Source: Euryarchaeota archaeon UBA88 | Lineage (GTDB): Archaea > Thermoplasmatota > Poseidoniia > Poseidoniales > Poseidoniaceae | Reading direction: 5' to 3' | Length of the DNA: 64,000 nucleotides | Assembly (NCBI GenBank): GCA_002499545.1 | Contig: DAME01000002.1 | Coordinates: forward strand, 6,141-70,140 | In this document: piece after piece, positions 33,553-41,980 of the stretch | Layout of the letters: every line of letters begins with the position of its first letter | Numbering within the stretch: position 1 is the stretch's first letter | Notes under the pieces: generated by a model | What the model saw: the letters and a program-made list of their open reading frames with translations, nothing else | The model's database searches: none | Told to the model about the DNA's origin: nothing | Program-made: the position numbers and the translations under genes

Positions 33553-34380
33553 TCAGTCCCGGAGTGGTTTTGTCGCTCGGAACCGACTGGCCATAGCAAA
33601 CGGCATCAACAGTCGACCTTGAACATCATCAAAACCAACTTCCTTCATCATGGCGCGATAATAGCCGTTGGTCCCGTACTGCGTGTATGTTTGAGCGAGT
33701 CCTTTCCACGGATGGTTCTTTTCCTTGGTCACATATCGGGCGATCCATTGAACGACCGTTGCCATCCAAATTCGGCCACCTAGTCCGTGAAACCAGTTGG
33801 CTTTTCCTGCGTCGCAAATCACGAGACGACCGCCCGGCTTAAGAACTCGAAATATCTCACTCAAGCCTTTCTTTTTATCTTGGAAATCTCTGAATGAAAA
33901 CAAGCAAAAAACCATGTCGAAGGTGTCGTCTTCCAAAGGGATTGATTCTGCAATCGCTTCGACATACTGAGCGGGTTTTTCTCCCCGAGATGCTCGAGCC
34001 GAATCGACACGTTTTTTGGCAACTTTCAGCATTTCAGCCGAAGGATCTAAACACGTAACGTCCAAATCAACAAGGTCTTCAGCAAATGAACCCGGTCCGC
34101 AACCGACTTCGAGGACCTTCATGCCTGGTGATGCATGGTTCCGGACATTTTTACGCCACACCTTGTCTTGACCAAAAGTCATGAGACGATTGACACGGTC
34201 GTAATTTGGAATCGAATCTTCGAGTTGCGATTCAAGAATCTCCCAAGCATCAAGGTCGATTCCTGAGGGGTCGTATCCCCCGGTTGCAGCTCTTCCGCCC
34301 ATGGCCTTTCGGCTCCCCCGACCTCTTTGGATATGTCGCTTCCAAAAGTACGGCTGAACGCTCGGCCTGGACCTCGCCAT
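33553..34380 (-). CDS. class I SAM-dependent methyltransferase (UbiE/MenG-like)
   Basis: About 275 residues. Motif I is KVLEVGCGPGSFAEDL near residue 88, the acidic motif II follows (VTCLDPSAEMLKVAKKRV), and the block AESIPLEDDTFDMVFCLFSFRDFQDKKKGLSEIFRVLKPGGRLVICD (residues 142-190) resembles menaquinone/ubiquinone C-methyltransferases of the UbiE group. The substrate may be a respiratory quinone, but many archaeal methyltransferases share these motifs. The ATG at 34380 overlaps the stop of the RecA-like gene upstream by one base (TGATG), so it is the last gene of the KaiC-like operon. Residues 1-35 are basic and may be an extension. Confidence 0.82.
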   Translation of the reverse strand: MARSRPSVQPYFWKRHIQRGRGSRKAMGGRAATGGYDPSGIDLDAWEILESQLEDSIPNYDRVNRLMTFGQDKVWRKNVRNHASPGMKVLEVGCGPGSFAEDLVDLDVTCLDPSAEMLKVAKKRVDSARASRGEKPAQYVEAIAESIPLEDDTFDMVFCLFSFRDFQDKKKGLSEIFRVLKPGGRLVICDAGKANWFHGLGGRIWMATVVQWIARYVTKEKNHPWKGLAQTYTQYGTNGYYRAMMKEVGFDDVQGRLLMPFAMASRFRATKPLRD

Positions 34381-35183
34381 CAAGCGATACGTTCGACGGT
34401 TTCTGGCGTAATACCTTCTTCTGGTGTCACTCTGAATACGAGAATTTTCAAATTTTCTGGAGCGTTGCGGAATTTGGAGACGATCATCGAGGTTTCAAAA
34501 TCGGTACCGATGGTTCGTACTTGAAACGACAGAACCATGTCGGCGATTGAGGACAATTCTTGCTTTACTGAGGGGTCTAAACCGTTGGTGGACACTGAAA
34601 TCAGCAAAAGACCACGGTTCAACTGAGCGTGTGCTGCAAGCATCCGGACCATCGCCACTACCCGAGCGGGATCTTCTCGCTGAAGGAAGAAGTCGAGACT
34701 GTCGACCACGGCTCGGAAATACGGGCCAAGTGCCATGATTTCGTTGGTAACTTCCGTCAAGTAGTCCTGATTGTTGTCATCGACGAACCGTGTTTGAGCA
34801 AGTCGTTGGATATCATCGAGTTGGAAACCTTCCAAACGGTAACGGCTCGCTAAAAGTTCACGTTCGAGAACCGTCGAGTTGTATTCTTCCCCGATGGTAC
34901 GAACATTGATATCGAGCGGCCAGTCATACTTTTGAAAAATTCGAACGATTTCTTGCTGCCCTTCATTTGTCGAGATATACAGCGTGTTTTCTGATTCCTC
35001 GGCAGGAGAAGAAAACTGCTTCGCAAACAACTCACTCCCCGACCCAGTATCGGTGAAAGCGACCATCGTGAATCCTCGAGGCACGCCCCCGTGCATCTCA
35101 TTGTCGAATTTCGGAACACCAAAGGAGCCTACTTTACCGAAGAACTCCTCATCTTCTGCATCAAATTCTATTTTACGGGCCAT
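34380..35183 (-). CDS. RecA/KaiC-fold protein with degenerate P-loop (third of the trio)
   Basis: 267 residues. The general plan of a KaiC/RadA domain is visible: FGVPKFDNEMHGGVPRGFTMVAFTDTGSGSELFAKQF at residues 20-57, where an active enzyme would have GxxGxGKT; here the Lys-Thr is replaced by Ser-Glu (GSGSELF). A Walker B-like strand is PYFRAVVDSLDFFL, and LNRGLLLISVSTNGLD and EELSSIADMVLSFQV correspond to later strands. ATP binding by the standard mode is therefore unlikely. It resembles the RecA-like proteins described next to regulators in halophilic archaea. GAGGTAG precedes the ATG. It is followed by the methyltransferase, with which it overlaps. Confidence 0.72.
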   Translation of the reverse strand: MARKIEFDAEDEEFFGKVGSFGVPKFDNEMHGGVPRGFTMVAFTDTGSGSELFAKQFSSPAEESENTLYISTNEGQQEIVRIFQKYDWPLDINVRTIGEEYNSTVLERELLASRYRLEGFQLDDIQRLAQTRFVDDNNQDYLTEVTNEIMALGPYFRAVVDSLDFFLQREDPARVVAMVRMLAAHAQLNRGLLLISVSTNGLDPSVKQELSSIADMVLSFQVRTIGTDFETSMIVSKFRNAPENLKILVFRVTPEEGITPETVERIA

Positions 35184-35192
35184 GAAACTACC

Positions 35193-35780
35193 TCAGTGAA
35201 TCACCACTTGGCCACGATCGATGAGATCGGTGCAATACAAGTCAAGATTGGAAAGTACCAGTGGTGGAGTTTGGTCAGGGACATTGAGAATCACTGACAG
35301 AACTTCACGTTGACGGAAGGTGTTGATGAAGGTGTGAAGGTATTCAGCAAGCATCCTATCTTCATTGTAAATAGCCAGAGCGTTGACACTGTCAAGGAAT
35401 ACAAAGTTCCGCTGAGAATTGATGGTTCGCAGGATGTAAAGAGTCCGCAAAAGGACGGATTCGAGCATGATTGGGCTGTCGACAAAGTGAATGTTTGGAT
35501 ATTCTACGTCGGTACCGCCCAAAATTCCTGACGACACCAAATCGATGAACTGGATGTGAGAAACATCAAGCCCGATGGTCTTGAACGCTTCAATGATTTC
35601 AACAGCACCTCGACTGGCGCTAATGTATACGCCACCCATCTCGAACATCTGCATCAAGGGAACCATGGTGCTGGCGGTGACCATGAATGCGTTGGAATTA
35701 CCGCATCGGACTTGGATGGCACTGTTGAGCGTGACTTCTGCATTCAGCTGTTCTGCAATTCGCTGGTCAAGTTCAAACAT
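35193..35780 (-). CDS. RecA-fold protein lacking a P-loop (second of the trio)
   Basis: About 195 residues. The region where a P-loop would lie reads NAFMVTASTMVPLMQMFEM, with no Gly-Lys-Thr. A strand like Walker B is present (QRNFVFLDSVNALAIYN), followed by LSVILNVPDQTPPLVLSNLDLYCTDLIDRGQVVI, the usual end of a RecA-like sheet. I do not recognise a named family; assignment rests on fold-like pattern and on its position between two clearer relatives. ATG at 35780 starts one base after the KaiC-like stop, so the genes are coupled. Confidence 0.62.
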   Translation of the reverse strand: MFELDQRIAEQLNAEVTLNSAIQVRCGNSNAFMVTASTMVPLMQMFEMGGVYISASRGAVEIIEAFKTIGLDVSHIQFIDLVSSGILGGTDVEYPNIHFVDSPIMLESVLLRTLYILRTINSQRNFVFLDSVNALAIYNEDRMLAEYLHTFINTFRQREVLSVILNVPDQTPPLVLSNLDLYCTDLIDRGQVVIH

Positions 35781-35781
35781 T

Positions 35782-36564
35782 TCATACACCTACCCTGTTG
35801 GCTTTGTCGGTTTGTGCACCCCATTTGAGCATCGGAGTGAGCATGACACCCAATGGTGTCAGTTCGATTGCATGCTTGGCTCGGCTGTGGGCAGTACCAC
35901 GCATTTTCACAACCTGTAAGAATCTCAACAAATGCCCCATTCGCTCGACGTCTCCCATGACAATGATGCCATCTGCAATCGCTTCTTCAACTCCGAACGA
36001 AGACCAGTGGGCGTTTTCCGTAGCCGAAGTGATTTCTGAAATTAGAATGGTCGTACATCCGAGAGTTGCGAGTTTCTTTCCAAGCGTGAACAGGAAGTCA
36101 CGAATCAACTGTTCCGACTTAATTTTGTAACACAGCGTTGTCACTGAATCAATCACAAGGCGAGTCACACCGATGGTGTTGACAATATCGACGATCGCTT
36201 TGATGAGCGCATGGACGTCATCTAAGTCGAAGGATGCTTTATCCAATCCCAGCCACGAATACAGAACGTCCATGTCAAACACGTTGATGAGACCGGAATC
36301 GACCATGTTCATGTCAAAGAATGCATATTGGCGTATGTTTTCCAGCAGTTTAACCGAGGGTTCAGTTGCAGTAAAATGGGCACATGCTTCACCTGCAAGT
36401 GCACCCCGTACGAGAAATTCCATTCCCAGTGTCGTCTTTCCAGAACCACACGTTCCTGCGGCCAAAACAGTTGAGCCGTACGGTATACCGCCACGAAGGA
36501 TTTCATCCAATCCGTGGATACCCGTTACGCAACGGTCACGGGTATAAACTGAGCCTGCTTGCAT
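35782..36564 (-). CDS. KaiC-like RecA-superfamily ATPase (intact)
   Basis: 260 residues, a single KaiC domain. VTGIHGLDEILRGGIPYGSTVLAAGTCGSGKTTLGMEFLVRGA spans residues 13-55 with Walker A at 37-45; the catalytic Glu stretch is FTATEPSVKLLENI, and Walker B is VTRLVIDSVTTLC. Unlike cyanobacterial KaiC it has one domain, as is common in archaea, where such proteins are tied to signal transduction or to the archaellum (ArlH). The ATG at 36564 is preferred over a TTG at 36582 because a TATA-like CTATAG lies 25 bases upstream. First gene of an operon with two degenerate relatives and a methyltransferase. Confidence 0.87.
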   Translation of the reverse strand: MQAGSVYTRDRCVTGIHGLDEILRGGIPYGSTVLAAGTCGSGKTTLGMEFLVRGALAGEACAHFTATEPSVKLLENIRQYAFFDMNMVDSGLINVFDMDVLYSWLGLDKASFDLDDVHALIKAIVDIVNTIGVTRLVIDSVTTLCYKIKSEQLIRDFLFTLGKKLATLGCTTILISEITSATENAHWSSFGVEEAIADGIIVMGDVERMGHLLRFLQVVKMRGTAHSRAKHAIELTPLGVMLTPMLKWGAQTDKANRVGV

Positions 36565-36585
36565 GGGGAACAACCCGACCAACGG

Positions 36586-36591
36586 CTATAG
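36586..36591 (-). promoter_or_regulatory. TATA-like box of the KaiC-like operon
   Basis: CTATAG (same on both strands), about 25 bases upstream of the reverse-strand ATG at 36564, the position expected for a leaderless archaeal mRNA. It lies in the 77-base gap between the KaiC-like gene and the upstream pilin-like gene. Confidence 0.5.
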
Positions 36592-36641
36592 GTTCATGAA
36601 GCATCCGCTAAAAGGGTACAGAAAATCACTCGATATATCGA

Positions 36642-37757
36642 TTAATTCCCCGGAGTTGGGGTTGACTGAATCGACCATGAAGAGGATGATGTAGTGGAAT
36701 TACCATCCCATTCCAGCGATTGCCCAAGGACCATGAACAGACCCGTGTCACCGCCCCATTCAATGCGACAAACATCGTACGGCATGGCTTCATCGATTTG
36801 CGTGTATCGGAGGGAGAGAACACCACCCCCATCTGCCAGGAGGTTTATCGAGCCAACCCCGAGGAAGGAATCTTGCGAAAGATCGATGATTTGGGAGGCG
36901 TTACCAGATGCTTGTGTCGTAGAATCACCCGTCATGAGAACGGTCGAATGTCCTGAGATGACTCCGGATTTAAACAACAGATTGTTGCCGCCGGACGAGG
37001 TGGTATGATTCAGTGACCAGCCACGCAAGGAAAGGGCGAAGTCATTCGGATTATAGATTTCAATCCACTCTGGACCAGAGGCACTCGGACGGACCATTAC
37101 TTCAGTAACGTGGAGGTCATTGTTTTTGTTTCCACCCTTGTGAACTTCCAAGATAATCTGCAACAGTTCGCCTTCTTGTGAAAACTGACGGTTCGCGGTT
37201 GAAGATGATGAGGCAGTTGAACGATCCGTTCCACCGGAGAAGACTTCGGTGCCTATCCGGTCCAGATTCGTGCTTTCTATCACAGTAATCGACAGGTAAA
37301 GCGTGTACCCATCGTCCAATCCCAATCCAGCAGCCATGTTTTCTTCAGATACATTTTGCAACGCTCGGATTCGCTGGTGATCGAGAATTCCATCGTTGAT
37401 TAGGCCCGTCTGGACTCGTCCATCTTCCAATGATTCTGCGTCTGCAAGATGCCATTCGGAGGTTGCGTTCGGGTAATCCAAGGCGGTTTCCCCCATCGGA
37501 ATAAACCATCCACCATCAGAAGTTAACCTGTCCAAACCCTGGACGGCTGAACGGTCGATGCGGTCTACATTTGGGTCGTTTGAACCCATTTGCAGTTGAG
37601 CAAGAGAGAGAAATGCAGTGAGAATCATCAAGAAGAGTGCGAATGCAGAGAGGAATTCAATCACGGCTGTGAGGGCTGTTTCGTCTCTTTTCAGGGACTG
37701 AGAGGCCTCAACTCGCATGAGCAGAGGTAGAGACGGGGATTGAAGAGGTTGCCGCAT
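36642..37757 (-). CDS. pilin-like membrane-anchored protein with lamin-tail domain
   Basis: About 371 residues. After a short basic leader (RVEASQSLKRDE) comes one hydrophobic helix, TALTAVIEFLSAFALFLMILTAFLSLAQ, arranged as in archaeal type IV pilins; cleavage by a prepilin peptidase after KRD is plausible. The middle is an extracellular beta-rich part with a Ser/Thr-rich linker (STASSSSTANRQ). Residues 230-360 match a lamin-tail (LTD) fold: HVTEVMVRPSASGPEWIEIYNP, LSLRGWSLNH and GVISGHSTVLMTG. LTD domains often bind surfaces, polysaccharide or DNA. The ATG at 37757 is one of two options (37718); the frame continues upstream to 37838. Upstream of the KaiC-like operon on the same strand and divergent from another surface protein. 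Confidence 0.7.
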   Translation of the reverse strand: MRQPLQSPSLPLLMRVEASQSLKRDETALTAVIEFLSAFALFLMILTAFLSLAQLQMGSNDPNVDRIDRSAVQGLDRLTSDGGWFIPMGETALDYPNATSEWHLADAESLEDGRVQTGLINDGILDHQRIRALQNVSEENMAAGLGLDDGYTLYLSITVIESTNLDRIGTEVFSGGTDRSTASSSSTANRQFSQEGELLQIILEVHKGGNKNNDLHVTEVMVRPSASGPEWIEIYNPNDFALSLRGWSLNHTTSSGGNNLLFKSGVISGHSTVLMTGDSTTQASGNASQIIDLSQDSFLGVGSINLLADGGGVLSLRYTQIDEAMPYDVCRIEWGGDTGLFMVLGQSLEWDGNSTTSSSSWSIQSTPTPGN

Positions 37758-37792
37758 GGATAGGTTCCAAATCGGCAAATTATGGCATCCAA

Positions 37793-37807
37793 GCCCCCTT
37801 CGGGGGC
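37793..37807. repeat. perfect GC-rich inverted repeat between divergent surface-protein genes
   Basis: GCCCCCTTCGGGGGC, a six-pair stem with a three-base loop, lies between the reverse pilin-like gene and the forward secreted-protein gene. A second C run (AGCCCCCCT) follows at 37821. It has no T tract on either side and lies upstream of both genes, so a terminator is unlikely; it could be an operator or a 5' leader hairpin. Confidence 0.55.
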
Positions 37808-37838
37808 GATGAGTCTTTGAAGCCCCCCTGCGAGGCAT

Positions 37839-40796
37839 ATGTTAATGTCGCAACCCGACCGCAGTCATTTAGCCCGAAAATGGGAGAGTTTCTCGATGGT
37901 TGCACTGCTTCTTGTGGCATCGCTGACAGGCATCTTGCTCGTGCCAGCCGTGAGTGCTGCTGAACCGGGTGATTTGGCGATTCAATCAACCCTTAATCCA
38001 GTCGAGGACGAATGGATTTCATCGTGGGATTCGATTCTTTTCACTGCTACGGTAGAAAACCAAGGATTGCAGGACATCTCCAACCGCGCTATGTGGTGGT
38101 ACGCTTGCGAAGGCGAAGTCGACGCATCCATCTGTAAATCAAATTATGACGAGCGTGGAAGTTTGTTGATTCCGCTACTGTATTCCGGCTCTACTGAAAC
38201 AGTTTCTGCATCGTCAGAATGGAATCCTTCCGGCGATGAAGGAATATACACCATTGTGTACTCATTTGACGTTGTCGACCAAGACCCCTCCGACGACGTA
38301 TTCTCGTACAGCATCAACCTCACGCAATCGTTCGTCGATTTGGCGATTGACACCTCATACAATCCGACCAACGAAACCTCCGGCCTCTCAACCTACAATG
38401 ACGCCCTTATTTTCAACACAGACACCGATTATTCGTTCAATGCCAAAGGCGAAGTGTCCGCATGTGGAACCTGCAACTTTGTTGCTCAAATTGGCTGGCA
38501 ACTTTGGAACTCTGGGCAATCAGTCATGATTTCGGAATCGTATACCAACGTCACCAATCTACCTTCATGGGGTGGAGTTTCTCCCTTTACCCGAGCGTTA
38601 CCCTCCTTCAACCATGATTCCCAAGGTACGTTTTTCTTCATGTGGGGACTGTTTGGAAGCACAGGTACGCCATACGGCGATTTGAATCCGCTGAACGATA
38701 TCACGGGTGTTCCAATCACGCTCAACGATGCACTTGACATTCAGGCAACTTCGATGGCTCCTGGCCACGATTCAACATCGATGAATTATTTCTACGGCGA
38801 AGACATGGTTTCCGTTGAAGTCTCAAACAAGGGCAACATCAGTGTAAGTGAAGTCAACGTCGCATTCCAAGTGTACGATCCAATCGGTGATGTTGATTAT
38901 GAAACGCAATGTAAGCTTCTCGATTTCATGCCAGGTGAAACCCGAACCTGTCTTTTCGACATTACCGTTGTTGGTGCTGGACGAACCCTTACGATTAGCA
39001 TACCCGTTTCGTTCGTTGAAGGCACAGACATCAACATGGGTGACAATTCGCTAAGCGAAACAACCGACCTCATCGCAGGTGAAATTGGCGCAAGCATCCA
39101 ACGCCATAATTCAATCAATTCCTACACGACTGGTGACCAAATCATGATGACTGCTCGTACCAGCAACACTGCACCGGGTCCGATGAATTACTCATGGTGG
39201 GTATCTGGAATCATCAACATTGGATACGGCAAGCACCTCAATGTAAGTGGCGCAGTCTTGGGACTTGGAGACCACACAATCACCCTACGAGTCACCGATA
39301 CATTCGGGGAACTTGAATCGGTCCACACAGACATTTCACTGTTCAACTATGTCTCATTGGACAACGAACCACTCTTCACAGGCGAAGCAATGACGCAATC
39401 CGCATCCTACTTCGAACATTCGTCATCACTCCCCGTTTTAGGAACCCAATACAGCATAGGAGAAGGAAAGCAACCTCTGCTGCTGCTGTCGTTTGAGATT
39501 CTCTCGGAACTCGATGATTCACCCAATACGGGATTGGATACGATGGATATCAGACTGAACATGTCAGCTCTGCTTCCCACCAATATCCCACTGGAAACAG
39601 TTGACATCCGCATGCTCTCATCGATGGATGATAACGTGTGGACCTTCGCAGAAGAATATACCAGCAATGCGGACGGAACATTCGATGTAGTGCTCCGTGA
39701 AAATGGTGTAATCCTCATCATCGGCGAAGCCCCTGCTGCGAACCTCACCAGTGGTAACCTCACCAAAACGATGCTTCCCGGAGGCGTAATCGAACTCAGT
39801 TGGAACGCAAGCGGCGATATCGATAATCCATATGTCGGAAACTGGAACATCTACAGACTTTCGGTAATCAACGGTGCTGGAACTATTTTCCCCGACCCAG
39901 AACTCAATTTCAATTTGTTCATCTGGGAGCAATTGACCGTTGGGGCACTGATTGGACAGGCAGACATTTCCGACCAATCGTTCGTCGACCCAACAGCACT
40001 CAACTCAAGCACGTGTGCATCATACGCTATCATGCCTTCAGACCGGGAAGGAACACCCGACTTCGGCAATATCCAAATTTCGAGAGACGCAAACGGGCAA
40101 ACCAGTGCGTTTTGTGGAGACGCTATTCCTCCGAGTACGTCTGTCACGAATTTTGTTGCCACTACATCGTTCACCAACAGTACAGACTGCTTCAAACTCG
40201 AAAATAACTGGGACATGTGTTACGACATGAACATGACGTGGGTGTGGCCAGCGAACGAACCAACTGGAGTTGTTTCATGGAACCTTTACAGAACCGAACA
40301 ACAGCCGTCACAAATTGATTTATCCTATATTGAACCAATTCTTGAAGGCTTGACTGGAACCCCGGGAGAGACAGGATTCTACAACCAATCTGGAGAAACT
40401 GACGACATGATTCGACCTTACAGGACGCTGTATTATGTCCTCGCACCTGTCGACTCCGTCGGAAACGAATTGTACATTGCGAACTATCCAACGAATTCAG
40501 TTCGCGTCGTCATTGTGGATGAATGGTGGGACTACAACCAGCACCTCATACCTCTCCCACCAGAGGAACCTGAACCACCACTCGGCGTTGAATGGCTTGG
40601 AACCCTGACCGATTACATGGAAGAAGACGAATTCACAATCACAGGACTTGTCACGTTGATCACCTTGGTCATCAGTCTGATTTCACTACCACTGATTGTG
40701 AAAAAGCGCAAGCGACTCTCCAGAGTGATGGCTGCACGGCGTAAGAGAGCTGGCGGCAACATCTCGAAAGATGAGTTCGATGACTTCTTCGATTGA
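37839..40796 (+). CDS. large secreted, C-terminally membrane-anchored surface protein (CARDB-like domains)
   Basis: 985 residues. A signal peptide is visible (SMVALLLVASLTGILLVPAVSAAEPGD, cleavage near residue 41). Residues 45-400 contain at least three Ig-like units of the CARDB type, each opening DLAI or DIQA and carrying ENQG or NKGNISVSEV, a pattern of outer proteins that extend from the membrane. Later parts include a PKD/FN3-like region and many N-glycosylation sequons. Near the end a single helix (FTITGLVTLITLVISLISLPLIV) is followed by a basic-acidic cytoplasmic tail (KKRKRLSRVMAARRKRAGG). A surface role is inferred; no enzyme motif is seen. ATG 37845 is an alternative start. The stop codon directly abuts the CCA end of the opposing tRNA-Ser gene. 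Confidence 0.82.
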   Translation: MLMSQPDRSHLARKWESFSMVALLLVASLTGILLVPAVSAAEPGDLAIQSTLNPVEDEWISSWDSILFTATVENQGLQDISNRAMWWYACEGEVDASICKSNYDERGSLLIPLLYSGSTETVSASSEWNPSGDEGIYTIVYSFDVVDQDPSDDVFSYSINLTQSFVDLAIDTSYNPTNETSGLSTYNDALIFNTDTDYSFNAKGEVSACGTCNFVAQIGWQLWNSGQSVMISESYTNVTNLPSWGGVSPFTRALPSFNHDSQGTFFFMWGLFGSTGTPYGDLNPLNDITGVPITLNDALDIQATSMAPGHDSTSMNYFYGEDMVSVEVSNKGNISVSEVNVAFQVYDPIGDVDYETQCKLLDFMPGETRTCLFDITVVGAGRTLTISIPVSFVEGTDINMGDNSLSETTDLIAGEIGASIQRHNSINSYTTGDQIMMTARTSNTAPGPMNYSWWVSGIINIGYGKHLNVSGAVLGLGDHTITLRVTDTFGELESVHTDISLFNYVSLDNEPLFTGEAMTQSASYFEHSSSLPVLGTQYSIGEGKQPLLLLSFEILSELDDSPNTGLDTMDIRLNMSALLPTNIPLETVDIRMLSSMDDNVWTFAEEYTSNADGTFDVVLRENGVILIIGEAPAANLTSGNLTKTMLPGGVIELSWNASGDIDNPYVGNWNIYRLSVINGAGTIFPDPELNFNLFIWEQLTVGALIGQADISDQSFVDPTALNSSTCASYAIMPSDREGTPDFGNIQISRDANGQTSAFCGDAIPPSTSVTNFVATTSFTNSTDCFKLENNWDMCYDMNMTWVWPANEPTGVVSWNLYRTEQQPSQIDLSYIEPILEGLTGTPGETGFYNQSGETDDMIRPYRTLYYVLAPVDSVGNELYIANYPTNSVRVVIVDEWWDYNQHLIPLPPEEPEPPLGVEWLGTLTDYMEEDEFTITGLVTLITLVISLISLPLIVKKRKRLSRVMAARRKRAGGNISKDEFDDFFD

Positions 40797-40883
40797 TGGC
40801 GCGGCAGGGGAGATTTGAACTCCCGAGGTGAGACACCACTGGATTAGCAATCCAGCGCAATGGCCAGGCTATGCGACTGCCGC
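40797..40883 (-). tRNA. tRNA-Ser (anticodon GCU), CCA encoded
   Basis: Cloverleaf read on the reverse strand: acceptor GCGGCAG pairs with CTGCCGC; D-arm GCA...TGC with loop GG; anticodon stem CTGGA/TCCAG with loop TTGCTAA giving anticodon GCT; a long variable arm (about 14 bases, TGGTGTCTCACCTC) as in serine tRNAs; T-arm GGGAG TTCAAAT CTCCC. Discriminator base G at 40800 fits serine, and CCA is encoded at 40799-40797. No intron. The CCA end lies immediately next to the stop codon of the opposing surface-protein gene. I see no clear TATA box before the 5' end. Confidence 0.95.
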
Positions 40884-40894
40884 AGTAAGCCGCC

Positions 40895-40925
40895 GACCGT
40901 CGAGACAGTCATGAACATGACGGTC
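40895..40925. repeat. nested inverted repeat between ctaB and tRNA-Ser
   Basis: GACCGTC at 40895-40901 pairs with GACGGTC at 40919-40925, and inside it GTCATG at 40908-40913 pairs with CATGAC at 40916-40921; the two stems exclude each other. It lies downstream of ctaB and just upstream of the tRNA-Ser gene on the same strand, so it could end ctaAB transcripts or act on the tRNA promoter. There is no T run. Confidence 0.4.
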
Positions 40926-40961
40926 AAGGAAGTTCGCAGTATTCAGCATCAAAAGGCCACG

Positions 40962-41978
40962 TCAAGCCAGTGGACCCAATGGACCGAGCCATTCAGGAGG
41001 AATCACGCACACAGCCACGAGGGCAAGATGCATGTATCCGAGATAAAACAGTGAACGGAAAAACGAGCGGGCAGCTTTGGGCATCCGACCGTTTTCCTCC
41101 AGGGGCTCGAAGGGGTCGATATCCCATACGGACTTTGCATACCATATGCTCAACCCACCGGCTAAAAATGCCCATGCCAGAGGCAAGCCGGATTGGGGCC
41201 AAAAGCACGGCACTGAGCCCAGAAGAAGCAAAAATATGCAGTACATTTTCGACTCTCGAACAGTACGATTGGGGCCTTTTACTTCATTCATCATAGGAAC
41301 ATTGACTCGCCCATATTCACCTGAACGGTACAACGCAAGGGCCCAAAAATGTGGAGGGGTCCAGAAGAAGATGAGCAGGAACAGCATCCAGGGAATCGGC
41401 GAACCGAGGTCAAACGGATTGTTTGAATCAATGGTAGCCGCAGCAGCACACGCCCAGCCAATCAATGGAGGGGTTGCACCGGCAATACCACCTATCACGA
41501 TGTTTTGCGGTGTACGGCGCTTCAGCCACATGGTGTAGATTAAGACGTAAAAAGCGACGGAGAAAAACGACCAAAAAGCAGCTTTCCAATGAATCAAAAA
41601 GAACAGCGAGGAACCGAGTAGACTGATGATAATACCGAAGATAAGCGCGCCTTGAGCGGAAATATGACCTTGCGGAACGGGACGATTCCTCGTTCGGCGC
41701 ATGTTCGGGTCAATATCCGAATCATACCACATGTTGATCGACATCGAACCTCCAGCCGACAACGTACCTGCAACGACCGTGATGAGGGTCGAATATGCTG
41801 TATCTAACCACGTTCTCTCGACGTCGAGTAAACCGTGCCGTGCAAGTAAATCGTGAACGAGTACTGCACATACGGCGGTGATTTGCAGAAGAAGTATCAC
41901 CCGAAGTTTCATCAATCGGGCGAAGACTTTGAGCCATCCCGGAAACGGTTCTAAATCGTCGTGATTTGCAGCAGCCAT
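40962..41978 (-). CDS. ctaB: protoheme IX farnesyltransferase (heme O synthase)
   Basis: Membrane prenyltransferase that joins a farnesyl (or related) group to heme B to give heme O. About 338 residues with around nine helices. The prenyl diphosphate-binding NxxxDxxxD motif is NMWYDSDID at residues 82-90, followed by the family block MRRTRNRPVPQG; a second polar loop reads WTPPHFWALALYRSGEYGRVNVPMMNEVKG. ATG 41978 is preferred over GTG 41984. It starts just after the ctaA stop, so ctaA and ctaB are one operon. The product implies a heme A or O containing terminal oxidase elsewhere in the genome. Confidence 0.95.
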   Translation of the reverse strand: MAAANHDDLEPFPGWLKVFARLMKLRVILLLQITAVCAVLVHDLLARHGLLDVERTWLDTAYSTLITVVAGTLSAGGSMSINMWYDSDIDPNMRRTRNRPVPQGHISAQGALIFGIIISLLGSSLFFLIHWKAAFWSFFSVAFYVLIYTMWLKRRTPQNIVIGGIAGATPPLIGWACAAAATIDSNNPFDLGSPIPWMLFLLIFFWTPPHFWALALYRSGEYGRVNVPMMNEVKGPNRTVRESKMYCIFLLLLGSVPCFWPQSGLPLAWAFLAGGLSIWYAKSVWDIDPFEPLEENGRMPKAARSFFRSLFYLGYMHLALVAVCVIPPEWLGPLGPLA

Positions 41979-41980
41979 GG

